The notes below the pieces were generated by a model. It saw only the letters and a list, made by a program, of their open reading frames with translations, searched no databases and was not told where the DNA came from. From Actinomycetota bacterium (GTDB lineage: Bacteria; Actinomycetota; Actinomycetes; Nanopelagicales; Nanopelagicaceae), in the NCBI GenBank assembly GCA_947480465.1, contig CANKCT010000035.1:1-7778 (forward strand): 7,778 nucleotides of DNA, read 5' to 3'. Shown piece by piece: positions 1-7,307 of the stretch. The first letter of the stretch is position 1. Each line of letters starts with the position of its first letter. Position numbers and translations under genes: made by a program.

Positions 1-521
1 GAACTCACATAGGTCCAACACATGGTCATCAGACTGGTCGTACGCTCGAACTTTCAATGCGTGCAATAACTGCACTTTTTGGCCATGCTGGAATCGAGTG
101 GAATATTACTGAGGCAACCACAAGCGAACGAGAATTCTTAAAGAGCTGGGCGACGTACTACAAAAATAATCGCGCACTTTTGCATAGTGGGCGAGTAGTG
201 CGCACTGATTATCCAGATGCACATGGTTATTTGCATGGGGTTATAGACCATAAAAAATCTCGCGCAATTTTTGCGTATGTGCAGTTGACACCCACAGCTG
301 CAATTCATCCAGCCCCTTTGAAATTTCCAGGTTTAGATGAAACTGCAACATACTCAGTTAAAGCTGTTTATCCAGCTGGCAAGCCGAGATTTATGTTAAT
401 TACTCCGCCTGCTTGGATGGCTGGTGTGCAACTCTCGGGTTCAGCCTTAGCCCATACTGGAGTAGCCGCACCAATACTTGCACCAGCGAATGCGTTCTTA
501 ATTGAGATTACTAAGAATTAA
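1..521 (+). CDS. Alpha-galactosidase (GH36), C-terminal part only
   Basis: The frame is open from the window edge (codons from base 3) to TAA at 519-521, giving 172 visible residues. The internal ATG at 57 is not the true start, because the conserved family block begins before it (HIGP at 6-17, then GRTLELS), followed by [11 protein letters not shown]. Later family features are [14 protein letters not shown] and the C-terminal beta-sandwich stretch FAYVQL...PLKFPGL. Family members are about 700 residues, so the (beta/alpha)8 barrel and both catalytic aspartates lie upstream and cannot be checked. The enzyme family removes terminal alpha-1,6-galactose from melibiose and raffinose-type sugars; no signal peptide can be assessed. 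The stop overlaps the convergent glpK stop, leaving no room for a terminator between them. The family call is secure; the exact substrate is not. Confidence 0.9.
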   Translation, partial: THIGPTHGHQTGRTLELSMRAITALFGHAGIEWNITEATTSEREFLKSWATYYKNNRALLHSGRVVRTDYPDAHGYLHGVIDHKKSRAIFAYVQLTPTAAIHPAPLKFPGLDETATYSVKAVYPAGKPRFMLITPPAWMAGVQLSGSALAHTGVAAPILAPANAFLIEITKN

Positions 522-2005
522 TCGACCCAGTTAAAGGTTTTCTCAACAGCTTTTTTCCATTGCGCATAACCTGTAGCGCGACTTTCAACAGATGTCGTCG
601 GTGACCAATGCCGCGACTCTTGCCACTGAGCTCGTAGCTCATCTCGCGTTGACCAAAATTTGACGGCTAAGCCGGCAGCGTAAGCCGCACCTAAAGCGGT
701 AGTTTCCGAAATCAAGGGCTTTGAAATTTCGATTCCCATAATGTCGGCTTGCATTTGCATACACAGTGAATTGGCAGTGATACCTCCATCGACCCGCATC
801 TCCTTCATTGGCACGCCGCTATCGGCCACCATTGCATCCATCACATCACGGGTTTGATAACAAATAGCCTCAAGTGCTGCACGAGCTAGGTGAGCCTTCG
901 TTGCTGCACGAGTCAGCCCCACAATCGCACCTCGCGCATCACTTCGCCAGTAAGGTGCAAATAATCCGGAAAATGCCGGTACAAAGTAAATTCCACCGGT
1001 GTCTGCAACTGAGGATGCTAAATTTTCAACTTCTGCTGCATGAGAAATCACTCCCAGTTGATCGCGAAGCCATTGAATTGCCGAACCGGTTACGGCGACT
1101 GACCCTTCAAGTGCATAGTGTGCTGGTTCATCACCAAACTTAAAACAAACTGTTGTTAGCAAGCCATTCTTTGATCTAACAATTTCTGTACCTGTATTAA
1201 GAAGGGCAAAATTTCCAGTCCCGTAAGTAGTCTTTGATTCACCGCGGTCAAAACACAGTTGTCCTACCATCGCCGCTTGTTGATCCCCCAAAATACCTGC
1301 AATTGGAATCGCTGTCCCAAAAGGGCCGTGCGGATCTGTAAAACCAAAATGTTGTGACGAAGATTTAATCTCTGGAAGGGATTCTCGTGACACTCCAAAA
1401 ATTTCCAAAAGCTCTGAATCCCAATCTAGTGTTTCTAGATTCATTAAGAGCGTCCGACTTGCATTTGTAACATCCGTTGCATGTATTCCGCCACGAACAC
1501 CGCCGGTGAGGTTCCATAAAAGCCATGAATCAATGGTTCCAAAGCGTGCATGTGGACTTTGTGCTAGTTCGACATTAGATAAGAGCCAATTCATTTTGCT
1601 GCCAGAAAAGTACGGAGCGATAGTTAAACCGGTTTTGAAGCGAATAGTTTCTTGCTGTCCAGTTGTTAAAGTGGACAGGAAATCAGTTGTTCGAGTGTCT
1701 TGCCACACAATGGCGTTCGAAAGCGGTTGGCCTGTTGTGACATCCCAAACTACGGTCGTTTCACGCTGATTTGTTATTCCCACAGCGGCTAAATCTGAGC
1801 CCAAAATGTCGGCCTGCTTGAGGGCTGCAGTAATGACCTCTTGAGTCCGTTCCCAAATTTCGGCAGCGTCATGTTCGACCCAACCGGCTTGAGGCAAAAT
1901 CTGTCGATGCTCCACTTGATGTTGACCAATAACATTTCCAGAGTGGTCAAAAATCATAAAGCGAGTACTACTAGTGCCTTGATCCAAACTGCCGATGTAT
2001 CTCAC
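518..2005 (-). CDS. glpK: Glycerol kinase
   Basis: Phosphorylates glycerol with ATP to sn-glycerol 3-phosphate in the cytoplasm, trapping the substrate and feeding GlpD. At 495 residues it matches the usual ~500. Seen in the protein: phosphate-loop motif DQGTSSTR (8-15); glycerol-binding R81-E82 in NQRET, Y132 in PYFSGSK, and D241-Q242 in [13 protein letters not shown] (178-185 region); YGTGNF (261-266); and the adenosine-site DGG at 406-408. All catalytic positions are intact. The start is GTG (ATACATCGGC follows) with no clear Shine-Dalgarno sequence. The region before IPIAG (221-236) has Ala where the E. coli enzyme has the fructose-1,6-bisphosphate Arg236, and it lacks the His-Phe-Tyr-Gly arrangement of HPr-phosphorylated Gram-positive enzymes. 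Classical GlpK regulation may therefore be absent (inference). It is divergent from glpD, and no glycerol facilitator gene is in the window. Confidence 0.97.
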   Translation of the reverse strand: MRYIGSLDQGTSSTRFMIFDHSGNVIGQHQVEHRQILPQAGWVEHDAAEIWERTQEVITAALKQADILGSDLAAVGITNQRETTVVWDVTTGQPLSNAIVWQDTRTTDFLSTLTTGQQETIRFKTGLTIAPYFSGSKMNWLLSNVELAQSPHARFGTIDSWLLWNLTGGVRGGIHATDVTNASRTLLMNLETLDWDSELLEIFGVSRESLPEIKSSSQHFGFTDPHGPFGTAIPIAGILGDQQAAMVGQLCFDRGESKTTYGTGNFALLNTGTEIVRSKNGLLTTVCFKFGDEPAHYALEGSVAVTGSAIQWLRDQLGVISHAAEVENLASSVADTGGIYFVPAFSGLFAPYWRSDARGAIVGLTRAATKAHLARAALEAICYQTRDVMDAMVADSGVPMKEMRVDGGITANSLCMQMQADIMGIEISKPLISETTALGAAYAAGLAVKFWSTRDELRAQWQESRHWSPTTSVESRATGYAQWKKAVEKTFNWVD

Positions 2006-2040
2006 GTTAAGTCAAACCCGTCTCTATTGCGTTAGGCTTA

Positions 2041-2069
2041 ACCATACAAAGGTCGTAATGGAGATGCAA
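2041..2069 (-). promoter_or_regulatory. Candidate glpK promoter
   Basis: On the minus strand TTGCAT (2064-2069) is followed after exactly 17 bases by TATGGT (2041-2046), a fair sigma-70-type -35/-10 pair (5/6 and 4/6 to consensus). It predicts a transcript start near 2034 and a leader of about 28 bases before the GTG at 2005. The -35 lies over the glpD ribosome-binding region, so the two divergent transcripts would overlap at their starts. The call rests on pattern matching only. Confidence 0.35.
2060..2065 (+). promoter_or_regulatory. Shine-Dalgarno site of glpD
   Basis: GGAGAT lies 9 bases before the ATG at 2075 and supports that start. It stands out because most other starts in the window (glpK, the response regulator, the lysozyme) have no recognisable site. 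Confidence 0.6.
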
Positions 2070-2074
2070 CGCAT

Positions 2075-3748
2075 ATGTTTTTATCGCACTTAAACCCCCA
2101 GCAGCGTGAAGACGCTGTAAGTGCCTTGGCTCGTGAGCAATTTGATGTCTTAGTAATTGGTGGAGGCGTCAATGGCGTCGGAGCTGCCCTCGATGCGGCA
2201 TCTCGTGGTTTGAAAGTTGCCTTGATTGAATCTCAAGATATTGCTGCGGGTACTTCTAGCCGCTCCAGTAAATTAATTCATGGAGGACTTCGATACCTTG
2301 AGCAGTATGACTTCAAATTAGTTCGTGAAGCGCTGCACGAGCGTGAGCTACTGGTTTCAACGCTCTGTCCTCACTTGGTTAAGCCCGTCGGCTTCCTGTT
2401 TCCACTCACTGAAAAATTCAAAGAGCGAACATATGTTGGTGCTGGCCTTGCTTTATATGATGCACTCCGCGGATTTCAAAGAGCGCTTCCTTGGCATAAA
2501 CACTTAAGTCAAAAACAGATAAATGAAATCGCACCGTCACTGCGACCTGACATCATCATGGGTGCAATTAAATACTTTGACGCTCAAGTAGATGATGCTC
2601 GACATACTCTTTCAGTAGCACGTACGGCAATTCGACACGGTGCCACTATTGCAACACGCGTTAGGGCAGATTCTCTGATTCGTGAAGGCAAACGTGTGGT
2701 TGGTGTGAATGCTAGAGATTTAGTATCTGGAGAATTAATCGCAATTAAAGCTACTGCCACGGTCATGTGTGCAGGAATTTGGAGTGATGAACTCCATGCA
2801 AAGTTTGACCTCAAAGCTGGTTATCACGTAACAATGTCAAAAGGCGTCCATATTGTGGTGCCTGGTCATGCAATAAAATCCAATGCTGGAATAATTCTTA
2901 AGACTCCAGTCTCAGTTCTCTTCATTATCCCTTGGGGGGATAAATGGATAGTAGGTACAACTGATACTCCATATACGGGAGACAGGGCTGAGCCATTGGC
3001 TAGTCAGGAAGATGTAAATTACATCGTTGATCAAGCTAATCGAGTTTTAACTCCAAAGTTAAATATCAAAGACATCATTGGCGTGTACGCAGGCCTGCGT
3101 CCCTTGGTAGCTAATAATAAGAGTTCAGTTACAACAAAACTCTCTCGAGAGCATACGGTGGACCGTCCTGCACCAGGCTTTGTCAGTATTGCAGGTGGTA
3201 AATACACAACTTATCGAATTATGAGTCGAGATGTCATTGATTTGGCTGTCATAGAACTTCGCAAATTAACTTCAGAGTCAGTCACAGAAAAACTACCTTT
3301 AGTTGGCGCAGATGGTTACTTTGCACTTGTGCAACAGATAGATCGAATCTCAGAAGAAAGTGGTCTCGACTTACCAACGATTAATCACTTGCTTAATCGT
3401 TACGGATCTTTGATTAGTGAGATTCTTGAGATTATTAAAGAGAACCCATCCCTTGCTTCTAAACTCACCCCTGAACTGCCGTACATCAAAGCTGAGATTT
3501 ATTATGCTGCGAGTCACGAAGGTGCACTTACTGTTGATGATGTTATTTCACGCAGAACTAGGATTGCATTTGAGGCCGAAAGTCATGGCATCAAGTTAGC
3601 GGAGTTAATTTCAGAGATTATCTCTCCAGTTCTTGGTTGGACAAATAAAGAACGCAAAGCATCAGTTTCTGCTTATCAGTCTCTTGTGGAGCGTGAAATA
3701 GATGCGTTAGCTGAAGTAATCAGCCAGGCTCACAAGGTTAATTCTTAA
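2075..3748 (+). CDS. glpD: Aerobic glycerol-3-phosphate dehydrogenase (FAD, quinone-linked)
   Basis: Oxidises sn-glycerol 3-phosphate to dihydroxyacetone phosphate at the inner face of the membrane and passes electrons through FAD to the quinone pool. It is 557 residues long, within the family range. The FAD Rossmann motif GGGVNG is at 29-34, with acidic E52 at the end of the second strand. The conserved SSKLIHGGLRYLE block is at 64-76. MSKGVHIVV (254-262), TDTPY (296-300), AGLRPL (339-344) and GGKYTTYR (374-381) follow. The C-terminal helical DAO domain carries SRRTRIAFE (492-500). There is no transmembrane segment, as expected for a monotopic enzyme. The ATG start is backed by GGAGAT. The gene is divergent from glpK, giving a two-step glycerol route, and its last 11 bases overlap the end of the convergent lysozyme gene. 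Confidence 0.97.
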   Translation: MFLSHLNPQQREDAVSALAREQFDVLVIGGGVNGVGAALDAASRGLKVALIESQDIAAGTSSRSSKLIHGGLRYLEQYDFKLVREALHERELLVSTLCPHLVKPVGFLFPLTEKFKERTYVGAGLALYDALRGFQRALPWHKHLSQKQINEIAPSLRPDIIMGAIKYFDAQVDDARHTLSVARTAIRHGATIATRVRADSLIREGKRVVGVNARDLVSGELIAIKATATVMCAGIWSDELHAKFDLKAGYHVTMSKGVHIVVPGHAIKSNAGIILKTPVSVLFIIPWGDKWIVGTTDTPYTGDRAEPLASQEDVNYIVDQANRVLTPKLNIKDIIGVYAGLRPLVANNKSSVTTKLSREHTVDRPAPGFVSIAGGKYTTYRIMSRDVIDLAVIELRKLTSESVTEKLPLVGADGYFALVQQIDRISEESGLDLPTINHLLNRYGSLISEILEIIKENPSLASKLTPELPYIKAEIYYAASHEGALTVDDVISRRTRIAFEAESHGIKLAELISEIISPVLGWTNKERKASVSAYQSLVEREIDALAEVISQAHKVNS

Positions 3749-5357
3749 TCTGATTAGCACAGCCATCCTTTGATGGCTTAGGTTTTGGCTTAGTTGTTAT
3801 AGAAGGCACAGGGGTTGGAGTTGGACCTTGCTCAACGCTAAATGCCACTCCTTGCGAGCTCTGAGCATGTGTTTTGGAGATATCAGTAAAGAGTATTTTT
3901 CCAATGTAATTTCCTGCAGGTATTCCTTTAATTGCCAAAGTCCATTCCCCACTTGTGGCGCGTAAAACTGTCTGCACTGGCCGATTTGTTGGTTGTGTAA
4001 GTGAATCAAAAACCAACTTCACACTTCCGGTTACCACAGGAGATAAATCGGGTCGCGTAACACTGACGTTAAAGGTGACATATTTATTAGTGGTGCTCGC
4101 AGATTGTTTAAGTACCGTTAGCTGAGTTGGTTCGTTAGTTGGCATAACATCAATAGGTTCTGGCGTCCAACTTCCTTGGACGAGATCCATGAATGCTTGT
4201 GGGCTTCCCCTAAATAGATTGAGATCAAGTCGCGAGCCAGGAACACCATATTTAGGTGCAATGCCGCAGGAGGTGTATTGCCACATTGTCCACTGAGAAT
4301 CACAGTTAGCACCTGTCCACGAATGAACATAACAGCCACCTACTTTTAATCCAGGCTGATTAAGTGGGTCATTTGGATCAATCGCATACTGCGCTAACCA
4401 CAGCGGATACTGCGTCAACTCTGCATTTCGATTAAGTGAGTTTTCTAGAAAATATGGCCCTGAGTACAAAATAGGGGTTTTTCCAGTTTTTTCTTTGAGA
4501 ATTCGCAGAAAAGTAGTTGTCCATAAAGTGACTTGACTACGCGGCGCATATTTTTGGCAAGCACCTGAAGTCGATATTCGGACACACTTATTTTCTAAAT
4601 CTAATGCGTAGGGCAAATCGCGCTCTGTATAGCCGCCAATTGATGCAAGACGCCATAAAACTTTTTGTGCCTGTGCAGTTGCATCACGTATTACCGCTTC
4701 GTCATTGTCTACATCGGGCAAAATTGCATAGTGGTAGAAGCCCGTATAAATGCCTGCGGCCTGTGCGGCACCATGATCCATAACAAGATATTTCAAAGCA
4801 AGTGCATCTGCTTCATCTCTTGTATCTGATGCTTTAATCATCACAAATCGAATCCCAGCATCATACATTTTCACGAAATCAATTGTTTTATCATTTGGAT
4901 GTTGCCAGCGACTAATATCCGCACCGTGAATTCTTCCGCCGGGGCCCGCTTGAGCGATCACTAAAGCTGGATCTATCTCAGAAATTTCTGCAACTTGCTT
5001 GATCGTGATTGTGCGAGATTTTGAATAAGTCTTCTTTCCGCTAATAATTGCGGTGGCACGATATGTTACTTTTGCATTTAAAGAGGTGGCTAGAGCCGTC
5101 ACTTTCCATGTACCAGCTTTAGCCGTTTTAGCCTTAAAGCGAGTGGGCTTCCATGCCCCATCACTTTGAATTTGAATTGAGACCGTAGTTCCGGATTTGG
5201 CCGGAGCCATGGTTCCATAAAAAGTGACAAGGGCTTCGGTAAGGGAGGGGGTCTGGCGAACAGATAATGAAAGCTCTCGTGAATAAGCGAAAGAACTAGG
5301 AAGTCCAATACTTGAAAAAATCAATATGAATGTGGCTAATGTGGATCGAAGTTTCAT
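3738..5357 (-). CDS. Secreted GH25 muramidase (lysozyme) flanked by Ig-like domains
   Basis: Predicted to cut the beta-1,4 bond between N-acetylmuramic acid and N-acetylglucosamine in peptidoglycan, outside the cytoplasm. The 539 residues hold a signal peptide (basic MKLR, hydrophobic core, likely cleavage after SFA at 24); an Ig-like beta domain (~28-121); the GH25 barrel (~142-395); a second Ig-like domain (~413-508, Big_3_5-like); and a Pro/Lys-rich tail (PTPTPVP, KPKPKP). GH25 signatures are GADISRWQ with D147, IKASD, GFYHY, ALDLE with the catalytic pair D253/E255, ILYSG, LWLAQY, WTMWQY and RLDLNLFRG. There are six cysteines, five of them in the barrel. The start overlaps the preceding stop as ATGA (5354-5357), implying translational coupling. 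There is no sorting motif or C-terminal membrane segment, so release or wall binding through the Ig domains is likely. A role in self wall turnover or attack on neighbours cannot be decided. Confidence 0.92.
   Translation of the reverse strand: MKLRSTLATFILIFSSIGLPSSFAYSRELSLSVRQTPSLTEALVTFYGTMAPAKSGTTVSIQIQSDGAWKPTRFKAKTAKAGTWKVTALATSLNAKVTYRATAIISGKKTYSKSRTITIKQVAEISEIDPALVIAQAGPGGRIHGADISRWQHPNDKTIDFVKMYDAGIRFVMIKASDTRDEADALALKYLVMDHGAAQAAGIYTGFYHYAILPDVDNDEAVIRDATAQAQKVLWRLASIGGYTERDLPYALDLENKCVRISTSGACQKYAPRSQVTLWTTTFLRILKEKTGKTPILYSGPYFLENSLNRNAELTQYPLWLAQYAIDPNDPLNQPGLKVGGCYVHSWTGANCDSQWTMWQYTSCGIAPKYGVPGSRLDLNLFRGSPQAFMDLVQGSWTPEPIDVMPTNEPTQLTVLKQSASTTNKYVTFNVSVTRPDLSPVVTGSVKLVFDSLTQPTNRPVQTVLRATSGEWTLAIKGIPAGNYIGKILFTDISKTHAQSSQGVAFSVEQGPTPTPVPSITTKPKPKPSKDGCANQIKN
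3761..3778 (+). terminator. Possible glpD terminator hairpin inside the lysozyme gene end
   Basis: AGCCATC (3761-3767), loop CTTT, GATGGCT (3772-3778) form a perfect 7-bp stem with a tetraloop, 12 bases after the glpD stop. On the plus strand it is followed by TAGGTTTTGG, a poor U-tract, so termination may be weak. The same bases encode the last residues of the convergent muramidase. On the minus strand no T-run follows. Confidence 0.42.
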
Positions 5358-5620
5358 TGTTCTGCAATCTTGACATCTATGCCTAAAACTTCACTAATTA
5401 CTTTAGAAAGAAGGTCATGCTGTCTTATTCTCGCCTCGGAGTATTCATGTGCCGCGCCTAATTTGCGACTATCAGAAAAATCAAGCGTCAAAATTTGTCC
5501 ATCAAAATCAGCTAAACGCGCATCAAAAAAAGCCAACCAAGCGATTCTGTCACAGGCTAATACCGCATCAAGAACATCGTTCCAACGCGTACGAATCTGC
5601 CCGAGTTCCATAAGCGGCAA
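5354..5620 (-). CDS. Small protein resembling the stand-alone C-terminal domain of DnaX (gamma/tau)
   Basis: An 88-residue acidic cytoplasmic protein with no signal or membrane segment. Its middle (IRTRWNDVLDAV, then IAWLAFFDARL and FDGQILTLDF) and end (VISEVLGIDVKIAE) follow the pattern I know from the extreme C-terminus of actinobacterial DNA polymerase III gamma/tau. That pattern is a Trp-containing helix, a beta hairpin around DG.LTL.F, and a final helix leading to LGVxW(R/K)V. None of the DnaX ATPase or zinc parts are present. The first possible start is TTG (5620); the ATG at 5611, three codons in, is equally likely. Without an upstream start, the frame could only be extended to the TAG at 5669-5671. 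It sits 31 bases after the response regulator, and its TGA overlaps the lysozyme ATG. Function is unknown. It could pair with a shortened DnaX or be a repurposed domain. Domain resemblance is fairly confident; the role is not. Confidence 0.7.
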   Translation of the reverse strand: MPLMELGQIRTRWNDVLDAVLACDRIAWLAFFDARLADFDGQILTLDFSDSRKLGAAHEYSEARIRQHDLLSKVISEVLGIDVKIAEQ

Positions 5621-5651
5621 CTTTAGCGAAGTTTGTAAACAGCGTATTGCT

Positions 5652-6320
5652 TTAGTGGTGAGGCGCGCCTAACCATTTGTAGTACTCATTTACTAGCTGC
5701 ACCCTCTGGTTACGATTATGGTCTGGGTAAATATTGAATACTTGTGCTACTCGAGAAATTATCTGCTCGACAGCCTTTTCACTTGTATATCGGACCCGCC
5801 CAATGTGAGCATTAGTTAGACCATCAGCAACCAGGCGAAGTGTCTGCACCTGCGCATCGGTCAAGTGCACTGCCATATCCTGAAGTGCCTTTTCATGAAT
5901 TGAAACGCTTCCATTGATCCATGAAACTTCATGCCCTTCACTTGCAGCAAATTTTGATTCGGATATAGCACTACAAAGAACTAAAATATCGGTTGCAGAT
6001 TTCTTGAGAATTACTTTAGTACCTGCTGGGATTTCATTGAGACTATCTCCCAAAAACCGTACATCCGAACAGCTCTCCAAAATTACTATTCCAACTAGAG
6101 GATCTATCTTTCGAATATTCATTGCAATTTTGATTGCCGAAATTCCAGCAATATGCATATCCAAAAGCACCACATCTGGCTGTAACCGCCTCATTAAATT
6201 AAGTGCAACGCTTTCACTTCGGGCCTCACCAATGATGTCTAAATCATGAAGTCTGAGTGCTGGAACCACCGTTGCGAGTTCAAAACCATCATCAACGACG
6301 ACTAATAGGCGTTCATTCAT
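5652..6320 (-). CDS. NarL/FixJ-type response regulator, atypical and without a neighbouring kinase
   Basis: The 222 residues form a receiver domain (~4-120), a linker, and a LuxR-type helix-turn-helix (~152-212). Visible receiver residues are the acidic pair D10-D11, phosphoacceptor D54 (VVLLDMH) and K106 (VILKK). The usual Ser/Thr switch after strand 4 appears to be E82 in VILES, and the strand-5 aromatic is missing. The output domain keeps the scaffold LT...TLRLVADGLTN..I. The recognition helix reads SEKAVEQIISRV instead of the common SEKTVKNHVS, so DNA-contact residues differ. The ATG at 6320 has no Shine-Dalgarno site and fits a leaderless transcript. It is probably transcribed with the tail-like DnaX protein and the lysozyme, hinting at, but not proving, a wall-related regulon. 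No histidine kinase is in the window. Confidence 0.88.
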   Translation of the reverse strand: MNERLLVVVDDGFELATVVPALRLHDLDIIGEARSESVALNLMRRLQPDVVLLDMHIAGISAIKIAMNIRKIDPLVGIVILESCSDVRFLGDSLNEIPAGTKVILKKSATDILVLCSAISESKFAASEGHEVSWINGSVSIHEKALQDMAVHLTDAQVQTLRLVADGLTNAHIGRVRYTSEKAVEQIISRVAQVFNIYPDHNRNQRVQLVNEYYKWLGAPHH

Positions 6321-6326
6321 TTCAAC

Positions 6327-6332
6327 AGAGTA
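6327..6332 (-). promoter_or_regulatory. Candidate -10 element for a leaderless response-regulator transcript
   Basis: On the minus strand TACTCT (TAnnnT type) ends 6 bases before the ATG at 6320, which would put the transcript start on the A of ATG. Leaderless genes with this spacing are common in Actinobacteria, and the missing Shine-Dalgarno sequence agrees. No good -35 is seen (TTGAAG lies 19 bases upstream). Confidence 0.4.
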
Positions 6333-6339
6333 GCAACGA

Positions 6340-6374
6340 TAAATAAATTTACTTCAAACGGTGCAATTTATTTA
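6340..6374. repeat. 10-bp perfect inverted repeat between nnrD and the response regulator
   Basis: TAAATAAATT (6340-6349) and AATTTATTTA (6365-6374) are exact reverse complements with a 15-base spacer. All stem pairs are A-T. The right arm covers the nnrD stop codon, and the left arm lies just upstream of the response-regulator start. It could be a weak terminator for nnrD or an operator for the regulator. AT-richness raises the odds of chance. Confidence 0.45.
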
Positions 6375-7222
6375 AGTATTTGAGAGATGGCTCCAGAGAT
6401 TTCTTGAACAACAGATTCCGCAGATATAGGGCCACCCCTAGAAGCATTGAGCGCGGCTCGAGCGTGAATGAATGCACCCGTTGCCGCAACCTCTGCCAAA
6501 CGATTGTAATCATTTAATATTTCTATACTGTTAGTTGAAATCAATGCTCCTATTATTCCAGCTAAAACATCACCTGTACCTGCGGTTGCTAACCATGATG
6601 TAGCGGGTGGCAATTCAATTAAAATGTCATCGTTAGCAACGTACGTGGTTGAACCTTTCAACAAGACAGTTACACCTAAAGTTTTTGCAGCACCCTGCAC
6701 CCACTTTTTCGGATCACCTTCAATCGCTTCGACCGAAACGGGGACGCCGCGTGCAGTGAGCAAAGTTGAAAGCTCACCACTGTGGGGAGTAAGCAGTGTT
6801 GGTTGTTCTAGTGCACCAGCCAATGAAAGAGCTCCGGCATCCAAAACGGTTGGAACAGTTTGTGAAGTTGCCAACTTAAACCAACGATGCCTTAGCCATG
6901 TTGAGACATCAGAGTATTTCTTTGCAGAAATTCCAGAACCTAGAAGCCATGCTGAAACTTTTCCTGGCTGCACAACTGCCGAAGGTGTTGAATGGAGAAC
7001 AAGGTGGGCTAATCCAGAGGAGCTATGAAATCGAATCATTCCGAGTCCCGTGGCGGCTGCAGCCGACGTTGATAAGACTGCCGCTCCTGGATATTGAGCA
7101 GAGCCGGTAATTACCCCAAGAACCCCACGCGAATACTTATGATCTAAATCTGACGGAACGATGATGCAGCGCTTTGCATCTCGCGCAGTCCATCTTTTTG
7201 CAGTCCGCAATTTTTCAGCCAT
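6368..7222 (-). CDS. nnrD: ADP-dependent (S)-NAD(P)H-hydrate dehydratase
   Basis: Repairs NADH and NADPH damaged by hydration, using ADP to dehydrate the S-hydrate in the cytoplasm (YjeF C-terminal / CARKD family, ribokinase-like fold). At 284 residues it is the stand-alone dehydratase length. Motifs seen are the N-terminal GVLGVITGSAQYPGAAVL (33-50), LDAG (127-130), TPHSGE (145-150), LLKGSTTYV (187-195) and the nucleotide-binding, catalytic AGTGDVLAG (214-222, with D218). The ATG start has a weak GGGAT eight bases upstream (7231-7235 complement). The N-terminal epimerase domain (NnrE), fused in many bacteria, is absent and no separate copy is visible here. It precedes the response regulator by 47 bases with an inverted repeat between, so co-transcription is uncertain. 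Confidence 0.94.
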   Translation of the reverse strand: MAEKLRTAKRWTARDAKRCIIVPSDLDHKYSRGVLGVITGSAQYPGAAVLSTSAAAATGLGMIRFHSSSGLAHLVLHSTPSAVVQPGKVSAWLLGSGISAKKYSDVSTWLRHRWFKLATSQTVPTVLDAGALSLAGALEQPTLLTPHSGELSTLLTARGVPVSVEAIEGDPKKWVQGAAKTLGVTVLLKGSTTYVANDDILIELPPATSWLATAGTGDVLAGIIGALISTNSIEILNDYNRLAEVAATGAFIHARAALNASRGGPISAESVVQEISGAISQILK

Positions 7223-7239
7223 GATTAACTATCCCATAG

Positions 7240-7267
7240 AAAATAGAAAGTAATTTCGGTTTGGCAA
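7240..7267 (-). promoter_or_regulatory. Candidate nnrD promoter
   Basis: On the minus strand TTGCCA (7262-7267) and TATTTT (7240-7245) are 16 bases apart, a plausible -35/-10 pair giving a short leader before the ATG at 7222. The -35 overlaps the left arm of the inverted repeat at 7264-7291. This is pattern-based only. Confidence 0.35.
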
Positions 7268-7291
7268 GGTTTCAGCGTCAAGGGACCTTGC
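7264..7291. repeat. 7-bp inverted repeat upstream of nnrD
   Basis: GCAAGGT (7264-7270) and ACCTTGC (7285-7291) are perfect reverse complements with a 14-base loop. The repeat lies 16 bases after the sulfotransferase-remnant stop and over the candidate nnrD -35. There is no T-run on either side, so a classical terminator is unlikely; an operator or remnant is possible. Confidence 0.35.
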
Positions 7292-7307
7292 ATTAGTCCA
7301 GCTAGGT

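Noticed and set aside
57..521. A complete 154-residue gene starting at ATG 57
   Set aside because: The frame is open to the window edge and the conserved GH36 residues before the ATG match the family.
874..1143. Plus-strand open frames inside glpK, and similar ones inside glpD, the regulator and nnrD
   Set aside because: They lie opposite or out of frame with clearly conserved genes and have no recognisable protein features.
2006..2042. GTTAAG (2006-2011) and CTTAAC (2037-2042) as an operator in the glpK-glpD control region
   Set aside because: The arms are only 6 bp with a 25-base gap; a pair like this is expected by chance about half the time in a region of this size.
3769..3815. Repetitive-looking sequence encoding KPKPKP and PTPTP
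   Set aside because: It is a low-complexity Pro/Lys linker at the end of the muramidase, not a DNA repeat element.
5621..5671. Extension of the small DnaX-tail-like ORF upstream into the response regulator
   Set aside because: The frame is open to TAG at 5669-5671 but contains no ATG, GTG or TTG before 5620.
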